A model generated the notes under the pieces. That model did no database searches, was not told where the DNA came from, and saw only the letters and a list, made by a program, of their open reading frames with translations. From Hericium rajendrae (taxonomy: Eukaryota; Basidiomycota; Agaricomycetes; Russulales; Hericiaceae), in contig CM065879.1 of the NCBI GenBank assembly GCA_033439255.1, positions 2,982,501-3,046,500 on the forward strand: a DNA stretch of 64,000 nucleotides, read 5' to 3'. Made by a program: the position numbers and the translations under genes. Shown piece by piece: positions 44,820 to 55,499 of this stretch. Numbering within the stretch: the stretch's first letter is position 1; each line of letters starts with the position of its first letter.

Positions 44820-47339
44820 GGCTGGGACAGGGAAGAGGCACGGGCGATCTGGGAAGGGGGGAGGTGTAGTAGGGTCTTTTATAGAAAACGATGAATGATC
44901 TTCTCATGGCAGCTGTACGGGCAAATCACCGATGTAGGTTGGACAGAGCCGGGGATAGAGGATTAGGAAATTGGAAGCTGTGTGGTTTCAATGACCGGAC
45001 CGCGGTGCCAAAAGAATACGCTGTTACGTAGAATTAGAAGAAGCTTAACGCTGCTTGTCTCAGGGTCGCCTGCCTCGTGCCCGACTTAGATCGTGTTCTG
45101 TTCTTGATCTCCTTTGACAGAATACGCTGATATCTCCCCGCTGTCCCGGCTTCTGGCCCTTCTTCACATACTTTACCACCATCCGTACCTATCGGTAACT
45201 CTATATATTATTTCATAGCGCTCTTTCCTTCGCCGACCCAAATGTCGGCATCGCCGGTGCACGATCGAGCTCGCTTCCCTTCTTCCCAAACAATGGTTCG
45301 ACACAGCGCGGAACCTGTTCCGCAACGCATTGAATATTGAACGCTCGCTGTTCTACTGACAGCCGGCCCCCGCTGTCAGGGGACGTAGAGCTGAATGTTC
45401 GTTGCCCGCCGGAACACACGCCGTCATCTTCAGCGAACCTACACCTGCCAATTCGGGCGTCGGGACAAAGGTTGTCGCGGCATCGGCACACTCTGTGTGA
45501 ATCCGACGCATTTCCTCCCGCCTGCACCTGGGAATGCCTTCGCCCTTTTCGCTGCGCTCTATCAACCCATCTCTTCGGATCACATCATTCCAATGCTGAT
45601 GTCACCGCCCTGCTAGCACCGGCTCGACGTGCGCCTGCGTCAGCACCCAAATCGCCGTTGCTAGCGCGCTCCCTGCCATGCGCCAGCCTGCTGCCGTCAT
45701 GTTCAACAAGCCGTCAATATGCTCTTTGACATCCAGTGGGCTTGGGTACACGCTCTCTAATTTTGATCCTGCGATGCTGCTCTCCGCGGCCATCCCAGTT
45801 TGTCTGCCCTTTCCCGCGGACGAGGCGGCTTTGCGACGCACAAACCTTCTGGCGCTCTGCGCCTCCCAGGCATTCGAAGAGATTCGAAGGCGGCAGCACG
45901 CCCGGCCCTTCGTCACTCGCGACCGCGGTTCCAGGTGCGAAATTGCCTTTGCACGCTTCTCGCCCAATCGCAGCTATAGCCCCCGACGCGCGTCTTCGCT
46001 GCATTCCAGCTTCTGGATTCTAGACGCTTCCCCGCGAACTTTCATTGCCCTGAGTGCCGGCATCGATTCAGTGGGTCCTTCTTCACGCTCTAGGCTGGGA
46101 TTTAGTCCCGCGATGGCTCGCACAGAGCTGTGCGGTGCCTCTGTCACTCTGCGGACGATGCTCAGCCCTCTGCGCTGATCTGTTCCAGTGCCCCCTGTCG
46201 TGTTTTCTGCATCCTATCTGAGCTCATACGGCACCGATGCAAAGAACTTCCTTGCTGGGATCATCGCTGCGCCTCTGCCCCGCTGGTCGGACAACATTAT
46301 GACGACGCCGTTGCATAACTGCATCTGCGCCCCGCGTACGTATACCAAGCATCCGCATAAAGTAATGTCCTTCCACAGCAATCACGCGTTCATGTAGCAA
46401 GTCTGACGCTTCATGCATCTAATAGCAACCCTGATGCCGTTCATCTGTTGAATGTCAGGCAGGTTGCCGCTGGTCATGTGCGAATGGATCTCGGATCCAG
46501 ATGCGTGACCATGCCTGCGCATCGTGTCCAGTTGGGAGTCGGAGGAGGGTTCATCTCCGTGGCGGTGGCGCTCATGAACACAAGAACACCTTCGAGATGC
46601 CGTCTGAATTCCGCCTGCGATAGACTTGCCGCAGGGGCCGCCATCTCCTTTTTGAGCCTCTCCATCCACAACACCCCGCGGGGCTTCCGTCCTTCCGATC
46701 TGGATGTGTTACACCACCCAGCAGTGTCAGCGTCTCTCCTTATGCCCAACAAGGCGAATGCCGTACGTACTTCTGCTGCATCCTGAAAACTGTGTGATTG
46801 ACTGACAATAGGGTTTGGCAGGCAAATCAGAGTGTTATCGTACATAGAAAGCAGTCCTGCTGCTTCGCGGAAAGTGATCCGTCCCGGCGTTCATGTAAGT
46901 AAGGGCTGCGTCAGGGCCGAGTCTGTTGTGCGCGATTCATTTTGCCGTCGTGGCGCACTGAGTTGTGGGAGCGGAGGCCGATGGGCGCTGGCATTGTGGA
47001 CGGTGATAATGCGTGGCGCAAGCGGAAGGGTATCTTGGTTTTTCTGTCTTGATGTTTACAGGAGAATTGACGGCCGCGAAAGGTGCGTTTGTTGTGATCG
47101 GGCTATTAAAAGGCAGCCTCGCGGTTTACGGCCGCGCGTCCGTGGTCAAATATCTCGTCGCGACGAGTGGCTTGCGCCTGCACAGATGAATTACAAGGAC
47201 AGTGGTCATTCGTGCAAATGCCACTCGTGCACGCGCTTCTTAGTGGCATTTCGAACAAAGGCCACAGCGTAACATAAATGTTTTGCTTTCGCGCGGTCCT
47301 CTCCTTAGATGTAACCGTCTTATTCCTCACTTCAATCAT
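44820..47339. other. 2.5 kb without a convincing gene
   Basis: Open frames such as 45678-46178 (plus, 166 codons) and 45602-45967 (minus) overlap each other and have no recognisable features. No tandem or dispersed repeat was noticed. Confidence 0.45.
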
Positions 47340-48689
47340 GCCGATTTTTGACAAGCCTTTTGAATCAGCTTTTGCGGAGGCACGATGGGAGACCGAGCAA
47401 GTGCCCATCGCGAAGTTTCTGGCAGAGTTTAATGACGGGTCAATTATGCTCAAGGTTTGCCATTAGAATTGTGCTTTCACGTTCTCTCATGCCGATATAA
47501 CACTCTGCGACCTCATCACAGCGAGGTGACCGTGAGCCTGCATTCGTGGCCCCCATTCAACATCCGACCGGCGCATTATCACATCCAGGCTGGCGAACCT
47601 TCTGCATGCCGAGAACATGAAACCTCGACGCAGCGTGGAGATGCAGGCGTCGCCCAATGGGTCTGTGTAGAACTTGCCGCCCACAGCCGAGCTGCTCCCG
47701 ATAGTTGGCGGGCCCGTCGGCGACAGCGACATTATCCCCATTGAAGGTGACTGCTCGCTGGTGGAAGAAGACAGTGGTACGTGATCCTACTCGAAATTCG
47801 TGATCGCCGTCGGATCCATCGCTCCACAGATCTGGCTGCAGTCCTCGACCACACCCAGCGGCCAGACAGCCAGCATTGCATGCGCCAGAATATCTCGCGC
47901 ATGACGCAGGCTATGATGCAAGCGCATCAGACGACGCCAGCGAGGCAAGTGACGACGCAGGCATCGACGGCATCGACAGCATGCCAAGCAACCACGACGA
48001 CGAACACGCCTCCGACTCCGACACATCCCCAGACAACACCGCGCCATTGGCTGACATCGATCTCGCAGAAGCTTCCGTCGAACATCACCGCGCAGCTTCG
48101 CCTTACCGCACCGCCGGGCTCCGCCCACTCCACCCCTGCTATCCGAGCTTCGCGTGGTGGGTGCACGACGGTCACGGGCGCACGCCTGCGCGCGCCGATG
48201 CTTGTGCCGCTGCGGCCCATCTCTGCGCCGCCGGCCCACGACGACGTGCCGTCGAGCTCGAGTTCCAGCGCGGCTGAAAGCCCACATCCGCTCGACAAGT
48301 CCGATGTCGCCGTCGCTCGAGTCCTGCAGCGGTTCCTTGGCCACTCCGACACTGCAGGATGTCCCCGATCTGTTTTTCAAGCGATAACGGACGGCTGCCC
48401 TGCGTCGCCGCGCCCCGATCGCGAACGCGGTCGTTACGGCGGCAGTACCTTCTTTTGTTTCCGCCCCGGCTCTGGCTGCTTCGAGGCTAGGCCGCCGCCG
48501 AAAGGACGAGGGGGCGTGCGTGGCGTCCGCCAAATGATCTATCGTTTGCGCGACGGCGCGTACGACCGGACGCCAGGAACCTTCTGTGCGCGTAAGGATG
48601 GATCTGCGTTGATGGCTATATTTTGCGTCACATATGTACGTGTGTACATGATAGCAAATTTGCACTCATCGCATCGCGTGCGCGACTGA
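47340..48689 (+). CDS. Possible gene, structure unresolved
   Basis: Weak candidate. A short coding-like piece starts at 47338-47340 (MPIFDKPFESAFAEARWETE, ending near 47465). Another at about 47690-47775 reads GPVGDSDIIPIEGDCSLVEE and could be spliced with GTACGT at about 47776 to the AG before 47830. Downstream, two frames compete: one Asp/Ser-rich (ASDDASEASDDAGIDGIDSM, 47924-48090) and one from 48100 on with RLTAPPGSAHSTPAIRASRG, LVPLRPISAPPAHDDVPSSS and KSDVAVARVLQRFLG. A minus-strand frame of 292 codons spans the same area (47787-48665) but looks like a GC shadow. I could not build a full model. Confidence 0.3.
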
Positions 48690-49515
48690 GGCGCTGTGTA
48701 TACGGTAAAAGGATGGAGATAGACAGCGCCCGGCCCGAAGCTACGCGATCGAAAGCGGGGTCGTGAAGTGGTCGTGAGGATTGCATATCTCCATTTGCTT
48801 TAGGAACCGCTCCCTCAACACGACATGTCGCACTAAAGAATTTTCCCTTGCATCCCTGTCATAAATCCTGAACGCCCCTCCCTGGTCGATTATGTCACGG
48901 GTTTGTGGCCGCTAAGGTCAGCCGCTCGATTGCATACGCAAATTAAATGCAACGTGCTTCACGGGAGCAGGACATCATACGCTCGCGTGGATGGGGCTGC
49001 AATCGCCGGTCCTTGGAACCTCGTCGGCCAGGAGGGTCATCACGCATCATTCAGCGCACGGCGACTCTCGAGGAACAAAAGCACAGCTTCCCTGGCTCCT
49101 GGTGAGAATCCGCGAATCTCAATACTATTATCACGTGTCCGCGCGGGATGCATACATACATAAAGCTGAGGAGCAGGTGTCGAAGGTATGAAAGACGGCA
49201 TGATTGCTTGATGGCGCGTGCCAGCGGGGATCCGCCTGTCACGCGAGAGGCCCCAACGCCATGATCAGCGGGTCGACGACAGCGAAGGTGCAAGATGCAG
49301 AGGGAAGACAGCGTGTCTGTGACGACAGGGCAGGGCGCCAGAACCGCGGCGGGGAGAACGCGCGCCATGTGGCAGATGAACATACTGTGGGAGCCGCCTT
49401 GAATGGCTGTCAGTGCATCTGAAGAGGCTGATTAGCCTATGATAGAACACCGCGGAATGGAAGCGAAGTCGAAGGGGATGCGACGTACGAGCGGCTCCGC
49501 AGACTATGTGGCTCG
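48690..49515. other. Intergenic, no gene seen
   Basis: Only short open frames. It includes the 3' flank of the MPP6-like gene, which ends at 49516 on minus. Confidence 0.45.
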
Positions 49516-50373
49516 CTACTCGGAGCGTTTCTTCTTCTTCTTGCGCTGCTTGCCCTCGTTCCCGTCCTGCTCGGCGCGATCGTCTCTTTCTCGTTTGATA
49601 AGCGACTTGCTGAGATCGCCCCGAGCCCCTGTGCTGATGCCTTCCTCGCTCGATACGGTGTGCTTGGCTGCCCGCGCGCTGTCTGCCGGCGCATCGACGC
49701 CGGCGGGCTTCATGAACCCCTTGCTCGCAGAGGCAGGGAAATCTTCATGTTTGACGAGTGGAACCTTGACCACGTCCTCGCGTATGAGCTCCCTGGCGGT
49801 CTTTCCTGGCATTTTCTTCGGACCTTTGTCCCCTCGTGGTAGTGATGAGGAAGATGCAGAGCCAGATATCGATTTCAGCTTTTTAGTCACGCTGGAGCGG
49901 CCTGGGGGTGGAGTCCCCTCAACAGTTTCCGCTATCGATTTCTGCGGATCGTCGACAGTTATCAGCATGCGGACATATATTGAGAATGAACCGCACCTCG
50001 ACGTTCTCTGGGATGATCTCGCGACCGCGTTTATCCCATTGTCGCCTGCCTTTGATAGGAGGTTTCTGAACGGAATCGGACGGGCCATCGGTGGATGAAA
50101 ATAAGAAAGGAAGATACGATGCCTCGTGCACCGCGGCCTGACTGAAGATCCCGTAAAAACGACCATTCCAGCATGTCAGAAGATACCAGCTCACCTGTTC
50201 GACCCAATACCCCATGCCTCCTTGATATCTGCTGAGACTTCCCATTGCGACTCGTCCCTTGACGCGGCCTTCGTTTCTGCTGCCTGCTCCGCCGCGTTTG
50301 CCTGATCCTGCGCTCGTTGCGCATTTTGCATAAACCGAAGGTTAAGCGTTCCATGACTAATGCCACCCGCCAT
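49516..50373 (-). CDS. MPP6/MPHOSPH6-like exosome cofactor, 3 exons
   Basis: Exons 50373-50195, 50141-49997 and 49941-49516 give 249 residues with clean GT-AG joins. The N-terminus MAGGISHGTLNLRFMQNAQR resembles the opening of MPP6 proteins, which bind the nuclear RNA exosome and help 5.8S rRNA maturation. QWEVSADIKEAWG, ASYLPFLFSST and KGRRQWDKRGREIIPENVE follow, where MPP6 has its RSF/GFN-type region. The C-terminus is disordered and ends in a strongly basic tail (KQRKKKKKRSE), a likely nuclear or nucleolar signal. The call depends on the short N-terminal signature and general layout, so it is moderate. It lies divergently from the tRNA-Arg gene. Confidence 0.6.
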
Positions 50374-50547
50374 GTCTAGGGTATGCAAGGCAGAGATGTT
50401 AGTAGTACAGGCCTTCCGCCGAGGATGAGTCCTTTGTCGGTGCTCGAGATGAACGCAGGTTGGTTGAACGAATCTGTTTCGCGAAATGGGAAGGGTGGAC
50501 CGCAAGGTTTTCCAATATTGATACATATGATATCTTATAGACAATAA

Positions 50548-50649
50548 GCCGTCGTAGCGCAATGGTTAGCGCGTCACCTTCCTAAGTTGTGGGAAAAATA
50601 ACCATTGCGTAGCAGGTGGAGATTGCGGGTTCGATCCCCGTCGATGGTA
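50548..50649 (+). tRNA. tRNA-Arg(CCT) with a 29-base intron
   Basis: The acceptor stem GCCGTCG pairs with CGATGGT (two G-U pairs) and is followed by discriminator A. The D arm is GCGC...GCGC around AATGGTTA. The anticodon stem TCACC/GGTGG encloses loop TTCCTAA with anticodon CCT, reading AGG. The intron of about 29 bases sits after position 37, as in nuclear tRNA genes. The T arm is GCGGG TTCGATC CCCGT. A genomic CCA is absent, as expected in eukaryotes. A stretch of T (TTTTT at about 50676) lies downstream as a possible Pol III stop. Confidence 0.85.
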
Positions 50650-50782
50650 GCAGGATGCATGCATTTACGGCAAACTTTTTGGGCCTTTCCCCCCTACTCG
50701 TCGAGCTGTCTATGCACCACACGCCGCACAGGTTTGAAGCTGATTCGCACACGTTGAAGGAGATGTATGCGAATACTGGGAT

Positions 50783-51787
50783 GTGTGCTCACACGTATGG
50801 ATAACAAATCCCTCGGGCCTAATTGCTGCCTCGACATTCGAACTGCGACTCCGAACCGACAGCCAGGCACATACTCAACACTCCGATACCTCAGGAAAGA
50901 AGACGCATGGAGTCCCGGACGAGGACATGCAAGGTTTCGCGGACCGCTTCCGCTCACTCATCACCCAGTTCCACCAGGCAGGCCTCGAGATCGCGTTCAC
51001 CGACAGCCCCGAGCAGTTCCCCGTGACGCCGCCAACCTTCAACGCCATGGAGCAGCACACGTCGTACGCGTCCCGCGACGAGTTCGGGCAGCCCGTGCCT
51101 CCAGAGGACCCCGTCCTCGTGTTCAGCCGCGATCCCCGCCCGCGCACCATCCTGCGCATGCCCACGATCGAGTCCGTCGGCTCGCGCGAAGTCATCAGTG
51201 TCGGCCGCTCCTCGCGCAAGAACACGAGCTCCACGACGCGCACGTCCTCGCGCCTGCCGACGCGCAGTGACCCTAGCCAACCGCCGAGCCGCAGCAACAG
51301 CCTCACGACGCGCAGCACGAAGCTCGACGCGCCTTCGACGCCAAGCACGAGCACGAGCAGCCGCGCATCGACGCGCGGCAGCGCGAGCACGACGTTCCTC
51401 ACTGCCGCGGGCGGGCTCAGCAGCACGTCGACGCGCGACACGCCGCGCAGCCGCGCGAGCAGCGAGTTTGCGCCCGTGACGGAGCACGGCGAGCTCGCGG
51501 TGGCGGATGCGGGCAGCGTCGCATCGCGCTCGGTCGGGCCAACCGAGTATTTCACGCCGGCGTCGCTGTCGACGAATGCGGGGACATTCGGCGAGGGCAC
51601 GGGCACGTTCGGCGAGCGGGGGAGCGGTCCACATACGCGCTGGGGGCTCGCGCTTGTGACGGAGATGGGGCAGCTTGTGGGCGGGCGGGGGCGGGCAGTC
51701 CGGTGGTGGGGCATTCAGGGACGTCAGTTGCACCGAGTACGGATTCAGGGGGGGAGCTTTAGAAGGGGCGAGCTGGAGGGGGGGTGA
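50783..51787 (+). pseudogene. Truncated copy of the Ser/Thr-rich membrane protein
   Basis: Matches the C-terminal two thirds of the protein at 9506-11649 in inverted orientation, starting at about 50868 (from the segment equivalent to SQHSDTSE). The membrane part is missing. The frame is nevertheless open for 334 codons, with a new N-terminus MCSHVWITNPSGLIAASTFE taken from unrelated flanking DNA. Retained pieces include GFADRFRSLITQFHQAGLEI, DEFGQPVPPEDPVLVFSRDP and HGELAVADAG; the LGELV motif became KLDAPSTP by small in-frame losses, and the very end is in a shifted frame. It is either a pseudogene that stayed open or a chimeric soluble protein. Confidence 0.7.
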
Positions 51788-51824
51788 TGAATGCTGGTTT
51801 GCATACTATGGACGATGGACGGAT

Positions 51825-51960
51825 GGAATTACGGATTCGGATGGAACTTTCGGGATGTTTATAAATGTATTTATACCTAGGATGGGTTTCTTCTTTGTTC
51901 AGACATTACTACCCATCGAGTTGTGTCGAATTTGAGTTTTCTTGACATAGCAGATGTTGA
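51825..51960 (+). promoter_or_regulatory. Conserved spacer upstream of copy C, candidate promoter
   Basis: Counterpart of 9370-9475 with TATA-like GTTTATAAATGTATTTATAC at about 51858-51877, roughly 270 bases before the copy C start. Function is inferred from position only. Confidence 0.35.
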
Positions 51961-52141
51961 CTGGAAGTCGAACGTTGAACTTGCATTGGCAAGTTAGAAC
52001 AAGAAGCTGAGCCGGGAGATGCCGCTGTCGCGTTGAGGCTTCGCGTCGGACGCGCCGACCTCGTTGACTCGAGCCTTTGTCTCTTCACCATCTCTACCTA
52101 CGTACGTGCACATCCGAATCTCATTCGCTGTTTTCTTTTCG

Positions 52142-53303
52142 ATGTCGTCTCGAACGAACGAATCTGGTGCTGGCAAATCGGCCGAATCACAGAACAAACC
52201 TGTCGGTGGCAAAATGATCGAATCCGCTGCTGGTAGACCGACCGCATCTGCTGGTGGAAAGACGACCAAATCCACGAGTGGAACGACAACCAAACCGACT
52301 GATGGGAAAAGAAGGAGGGATTGCAAGGTCTGAGCTTCTCGAATGTTATGTAGATATGTCTGAACACGTCTTTTGGGACGCAGCATCCCGCCTCCTCAAC
52401 GCTACGCGATCCACCTGCCAAACGCGCCAAAGTCAGTGATTCTCGAAAGTGATGTTATTCTTCTGATATTGAGTATCTTTTACCTCGATAGGCTGTCGAG
52501 ACACCTACGATCGTAGACACACGCGGCCCGCTGCCTGCAAAATCAGGCGAGACAAGCTTCCGTGAATATTACCACAAAGTTGTCAAGAAACGTTATCCAG
52601 ACGTGCAAGTCAAGGACGACCTCCATCTCTACTGGCTTGCGCTCGGGGGCCTTGAGAAGAAACCTTTCAAGACCGTGGAGCAGACTACTAAGGAAAGTGC
52701 TCGAAGATGGATGCAAAGCAACAAATCATATCGGACGCTTGATGAAGCTCGCCAGGCTGTTATAAAGTTTAGGATCGGAAAGTTGGATTCACCAGCCACT
52801 GTCATCGGGGTGAGCAACTCTCAAGATTGCACGTCAACTATTATTCATGCTATTATCCCACGCAGGTCAAGCCCGACGTCGATGAGGTCGACGACGTTCA
52901 TTACGCCCCCGTGCCGGATTCACACCTAGATATTCGGATCTGGGGAAACAGCCCTGGTCTCGATCGCATGCACCTCTACTGTCTCGACTTCGTTGATCGA
53001 GCGTCCCGCCAGCCTGTCAATGCGCCTCCTGACTTCGAGCTTTGTGCAGTTCCTTGTCTATTAATGCCATGGCTCTCTATGGACGCTGGAAGAATTACGT
53101 CCATGGAGCACAACTTCGGAAAGCATTCGAAGGACATCCGGCCGCGGCAAGAGAAGTTCGGCGTCATGGAGGGCTCGTCGTTCAAGCTGAAGCGGGCAGG
53201 GCATCCGGAGGTGCTTTACAATGTACCTCTGCGGCCTAATTCACCACCTCCAGACTGGGCTAAGAATCTTACGGTCCTTTCTTTCACACCTGCTGCAAAG
53301 TAG
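52142..53303 (+). CDS. KPGE/WGNSPG family, copy C, intact
   Basis: Four exons, 52142-52327, 52384-52431, 52492-52809 and 52866-53303, all phase 0, give 329 residues. Exon 1 (MSSRTNESGAGKSAESQNKP) is a low-complexity Ser/Lys/Thr/Gly stretch with SAGGKTTKS-type repeats ending in a basic patch GKRRRDCK. Exon 2 is short and basic (RDPPAKRAK). Exon 3 has PLPAKSGETSFREYYHKV, KKRYPDVQVKDDLHLYWLAL and a helix rich in Arg, ending ATVIG. Exon 4 has DVHYAPVPDSHLDIRIWG, NSPGLDRMHLYCLDFVD, FELCAVPCL and GQEKFG-like MEGSSFKLKRAG. The basic patches could be nuclear signals. Function unknown. It came from the same duplication as copy A but has kept its frame. Confidence 0.75.
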
Positions 53304-53637
53304 GTCTTTGTTTGTGCCCTCGTACTTTCTCCAGTTCCTCACGTTTTGAGCTAAATAATGGACTTATGGACTGTCCATTTGACGTTCTCGCCTAGTTGTG
53401 AGGATCATATCTTGTGAAACTTATCGTCTTTGCACAGCAGCGCTTGGGTATAAATTATAGAGTGAATGGAACCTCTGCGTTCCAAAACAAAAGTACGTCA
53501 ACGCCGTGCGGTGCTTCAACTACGCGGCCAGCGTGCGGCTGAAGTTAAGCGCTAAGCGCCGCAACTTGCCTCCTACCAACGTGACGCATTCCTTCATACA
53601 TCGGTACTCATCCTGTCTCGTTGTCTAGCTAGATGCT
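53304..53637. other. Spacer between copies C and D
   Basis: No gene is seen. It includes the partly self-complementary AAGCGCTAAGCG near 53550. Confidence 0.4.
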
Positions 53638-54590
53638 CTCCCAAAGGAAAGAAGACTGTTAGTAGGAAGGTGAATGAGGCCAAGAAGCCTGCCAAGGTCC
53701 AGTCTTTGCTGCCTTTGCCTGGTTATCTCTAACAAGTTTCACTTGAATTGAGACATAGCGTACGAGGCCTGCATCTACCTCGACACAGCTATGCGAGCCA
53801 CCTGCTAAGCGCGTCTAAGTACATGTTGCAATGCTGTTCTCGTTTGTCTCTGAAGCTTTTTCTTCGTGCAGGCCATCGAATCACCCATGACCGCAGAACA
53901 ATTCGTTCGATTGCCTGATATCTATCACCTCGAGCAGGCTCTCGAACGTTATGAGAACTGAGAACAATCCTTATCATTGTCTGAGATGCCAAACGAGACA
54001 AGCTACCGCAAATACTATCACGAAGCTGTGCAGGAATATTTCCCGGGCATGCAACTGGAAGACGATCTTCTCTACATATCTGTGTCTATGTCGCAGGGAT
54101 GGGCACCTTCCAGTGTTGTACCCCATATGCTAATAATGTTGTTGGTTGTATGCAGTTCAAACCCCACACCAATAATGTCAAAGAGTCGGATATCCGGGAT
54201 GTCCATTATGCCCGCATGCCAGACTCGCACCTGGATATCCATAGATGGGGAGGGCTCCTCCTCGGTCGTGAGCGTCTCTGCTGTCTCGACTTTGTTGATC
54301 GGTCTACCCGCGACCCTGTCGATGCGCCTCCCGACTTCGAGATTTGGGTTATCCCGCCATTGTGAACATCGTTGCTGCATGCTGACTGTGGAAGGCTCAT
54401 GTCCATAGAGGACTCGTGCGGGCAGGAGGGACTCCGACCATGCGAAGAGAGGTTTTGAGTCATGGAGGGCTCGTCGTTCCAGGCAACAAGACGTACTCTA
54501 TAGCGTGCTCCTGCGGCCTAACCCGCAGCTTTCAGCCTGGATTCAGGATGGTGTAGTTCTTCCTTTCACTCCAGTTGCAGCCTAGGTCTT
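53638..54590 (+). pseudogene. KPGE/WGNSPG family, copy D, heavily decayed
   Basis: Recognisable in order: a basic N-terminal exon (SPKGKKTVSRKVNEAKKPAK, out of frame by one base from the ATG at 53632), the short exon RPASTSTQLCEPPAKRV followed by a stop, an exon 3 remnant (NETSYRKYYHEAVQEYFPGM then LEDDLLY) cut off early, and an exon 4 remnant (DIRDVHYARMPDSHLDIHRW, LCCLDFVDRSTRDPVDAPPD) ending in a premature stop at about 54365. The rest of exon 4 persists in other frames to about 54580. It is much more diverged than the other copies and so is probably the oldest. Confidence 0.75.
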
Positions 54591-55499
54591 TCAGTGTGCG
54601 CTCGCGCTTCTGAGTATCTACTTGGTCTTCGCCACGATCAGAGCTGAGCTTTGGTAGAATCTGTTAGCTTACGCAATCCCAGATTCACAATTCACAGGTG
54701 ATACGCCCTTGTCCGGTAGGGAGGGTCATCTTGTAGAGTATCTCGTCGAACATAATACTTGGACGGGAAGCGTCCCTTGCTCGGAGAGCAGGCTCCCAAC
54801 CCTCAGAATGACTTTCAGACGTGCAGGCACAGCGTCCGAACAAACAAACGCCTTTTATGGTAGATTGCCCATTATGATTCTAGGTTGCATGAAGTCACTC
54901 TGACCTCACTATGTGCGCTCATCGACTGCGCACTGACTGCGATTTGACTGCGATTTGACTGCGATTTGACTGCGATTTGACGAAGGCGGTAGGGAATTCA
55001 GTTTTCTCTTTCGGCTTCATACACGAGCATGGCGATGAGCATGACGAACGAGAACGATTGTTCGTTCGCCAGCATTTGTAGCTACTTTAGACACGCACGA
55101 ACCGCCATCATCCTGAAAACCCCGCGTGCCCGGTGGGGAACCATGCACAAATCGAATGAGAAGTAGAATTTGGCTTCAGAATCATAACGATGTATTTTGT
55201 TTGATTTCATGCAAATACACCAAATTAAAAACCTTGCTATATGCCGACGAACTCAGAAAGTGACCTACAAGTCGACCATGCTCACTGCTCGTGTTCTCAA
55301 ACTGACTTCCACGGACTCCGAAGCCGAGCAAGGGCTCCGCCGCCGCGGGCGGCACTCGAGTACATAGCGCTTAGTCCCGAAACAAAAGAGATGCGGCGGC
55401 AGCGCCACAAACGCGACGGGGCTAAGCGCTTCAAGGGCGCGCAGCCGCTTTGCCTTCGACGCATACTTATACCGGTTGTCCATCGATTCTCAACCGTCC
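54591..55499. other. Spacer with a short tandem repeat, no gene seen
   Basis: About 0.9 kb between copies D and E. Apart from the 11-bp tandem repeat at 54936-54979 it contains only short open frames. The right part should include the copy E promoter. Confidence 0.45.
54936..54979. repeat. Tandem repeat, four 11-bp units
   Basis: ACTGCGATTTG occurs four times without a mismatch, preceded by the related CACTG and followed by ACGAAGG. It is a perfect small minisatellite within the accessory region. Confidence 0.95.

Larger units (their letters stand above)
50868..53303 (+). repeat. Inverted duplication of the membrane protein/family copy A block
   Basis: Reverse-complement match to about 8018-10485. 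Gene order and relative orientation (membrane protein tail, conserved spacer, then family member) are the same in both, so the block moved as one piece. Confidence 0.85.

Noticed and set aside
47787-48665. 292-codon minus-strand frame
   Set aside because: Overlaps a plus-strand frame of the same length; Arg/Cys-rich and without motifs, so read as a shadow.
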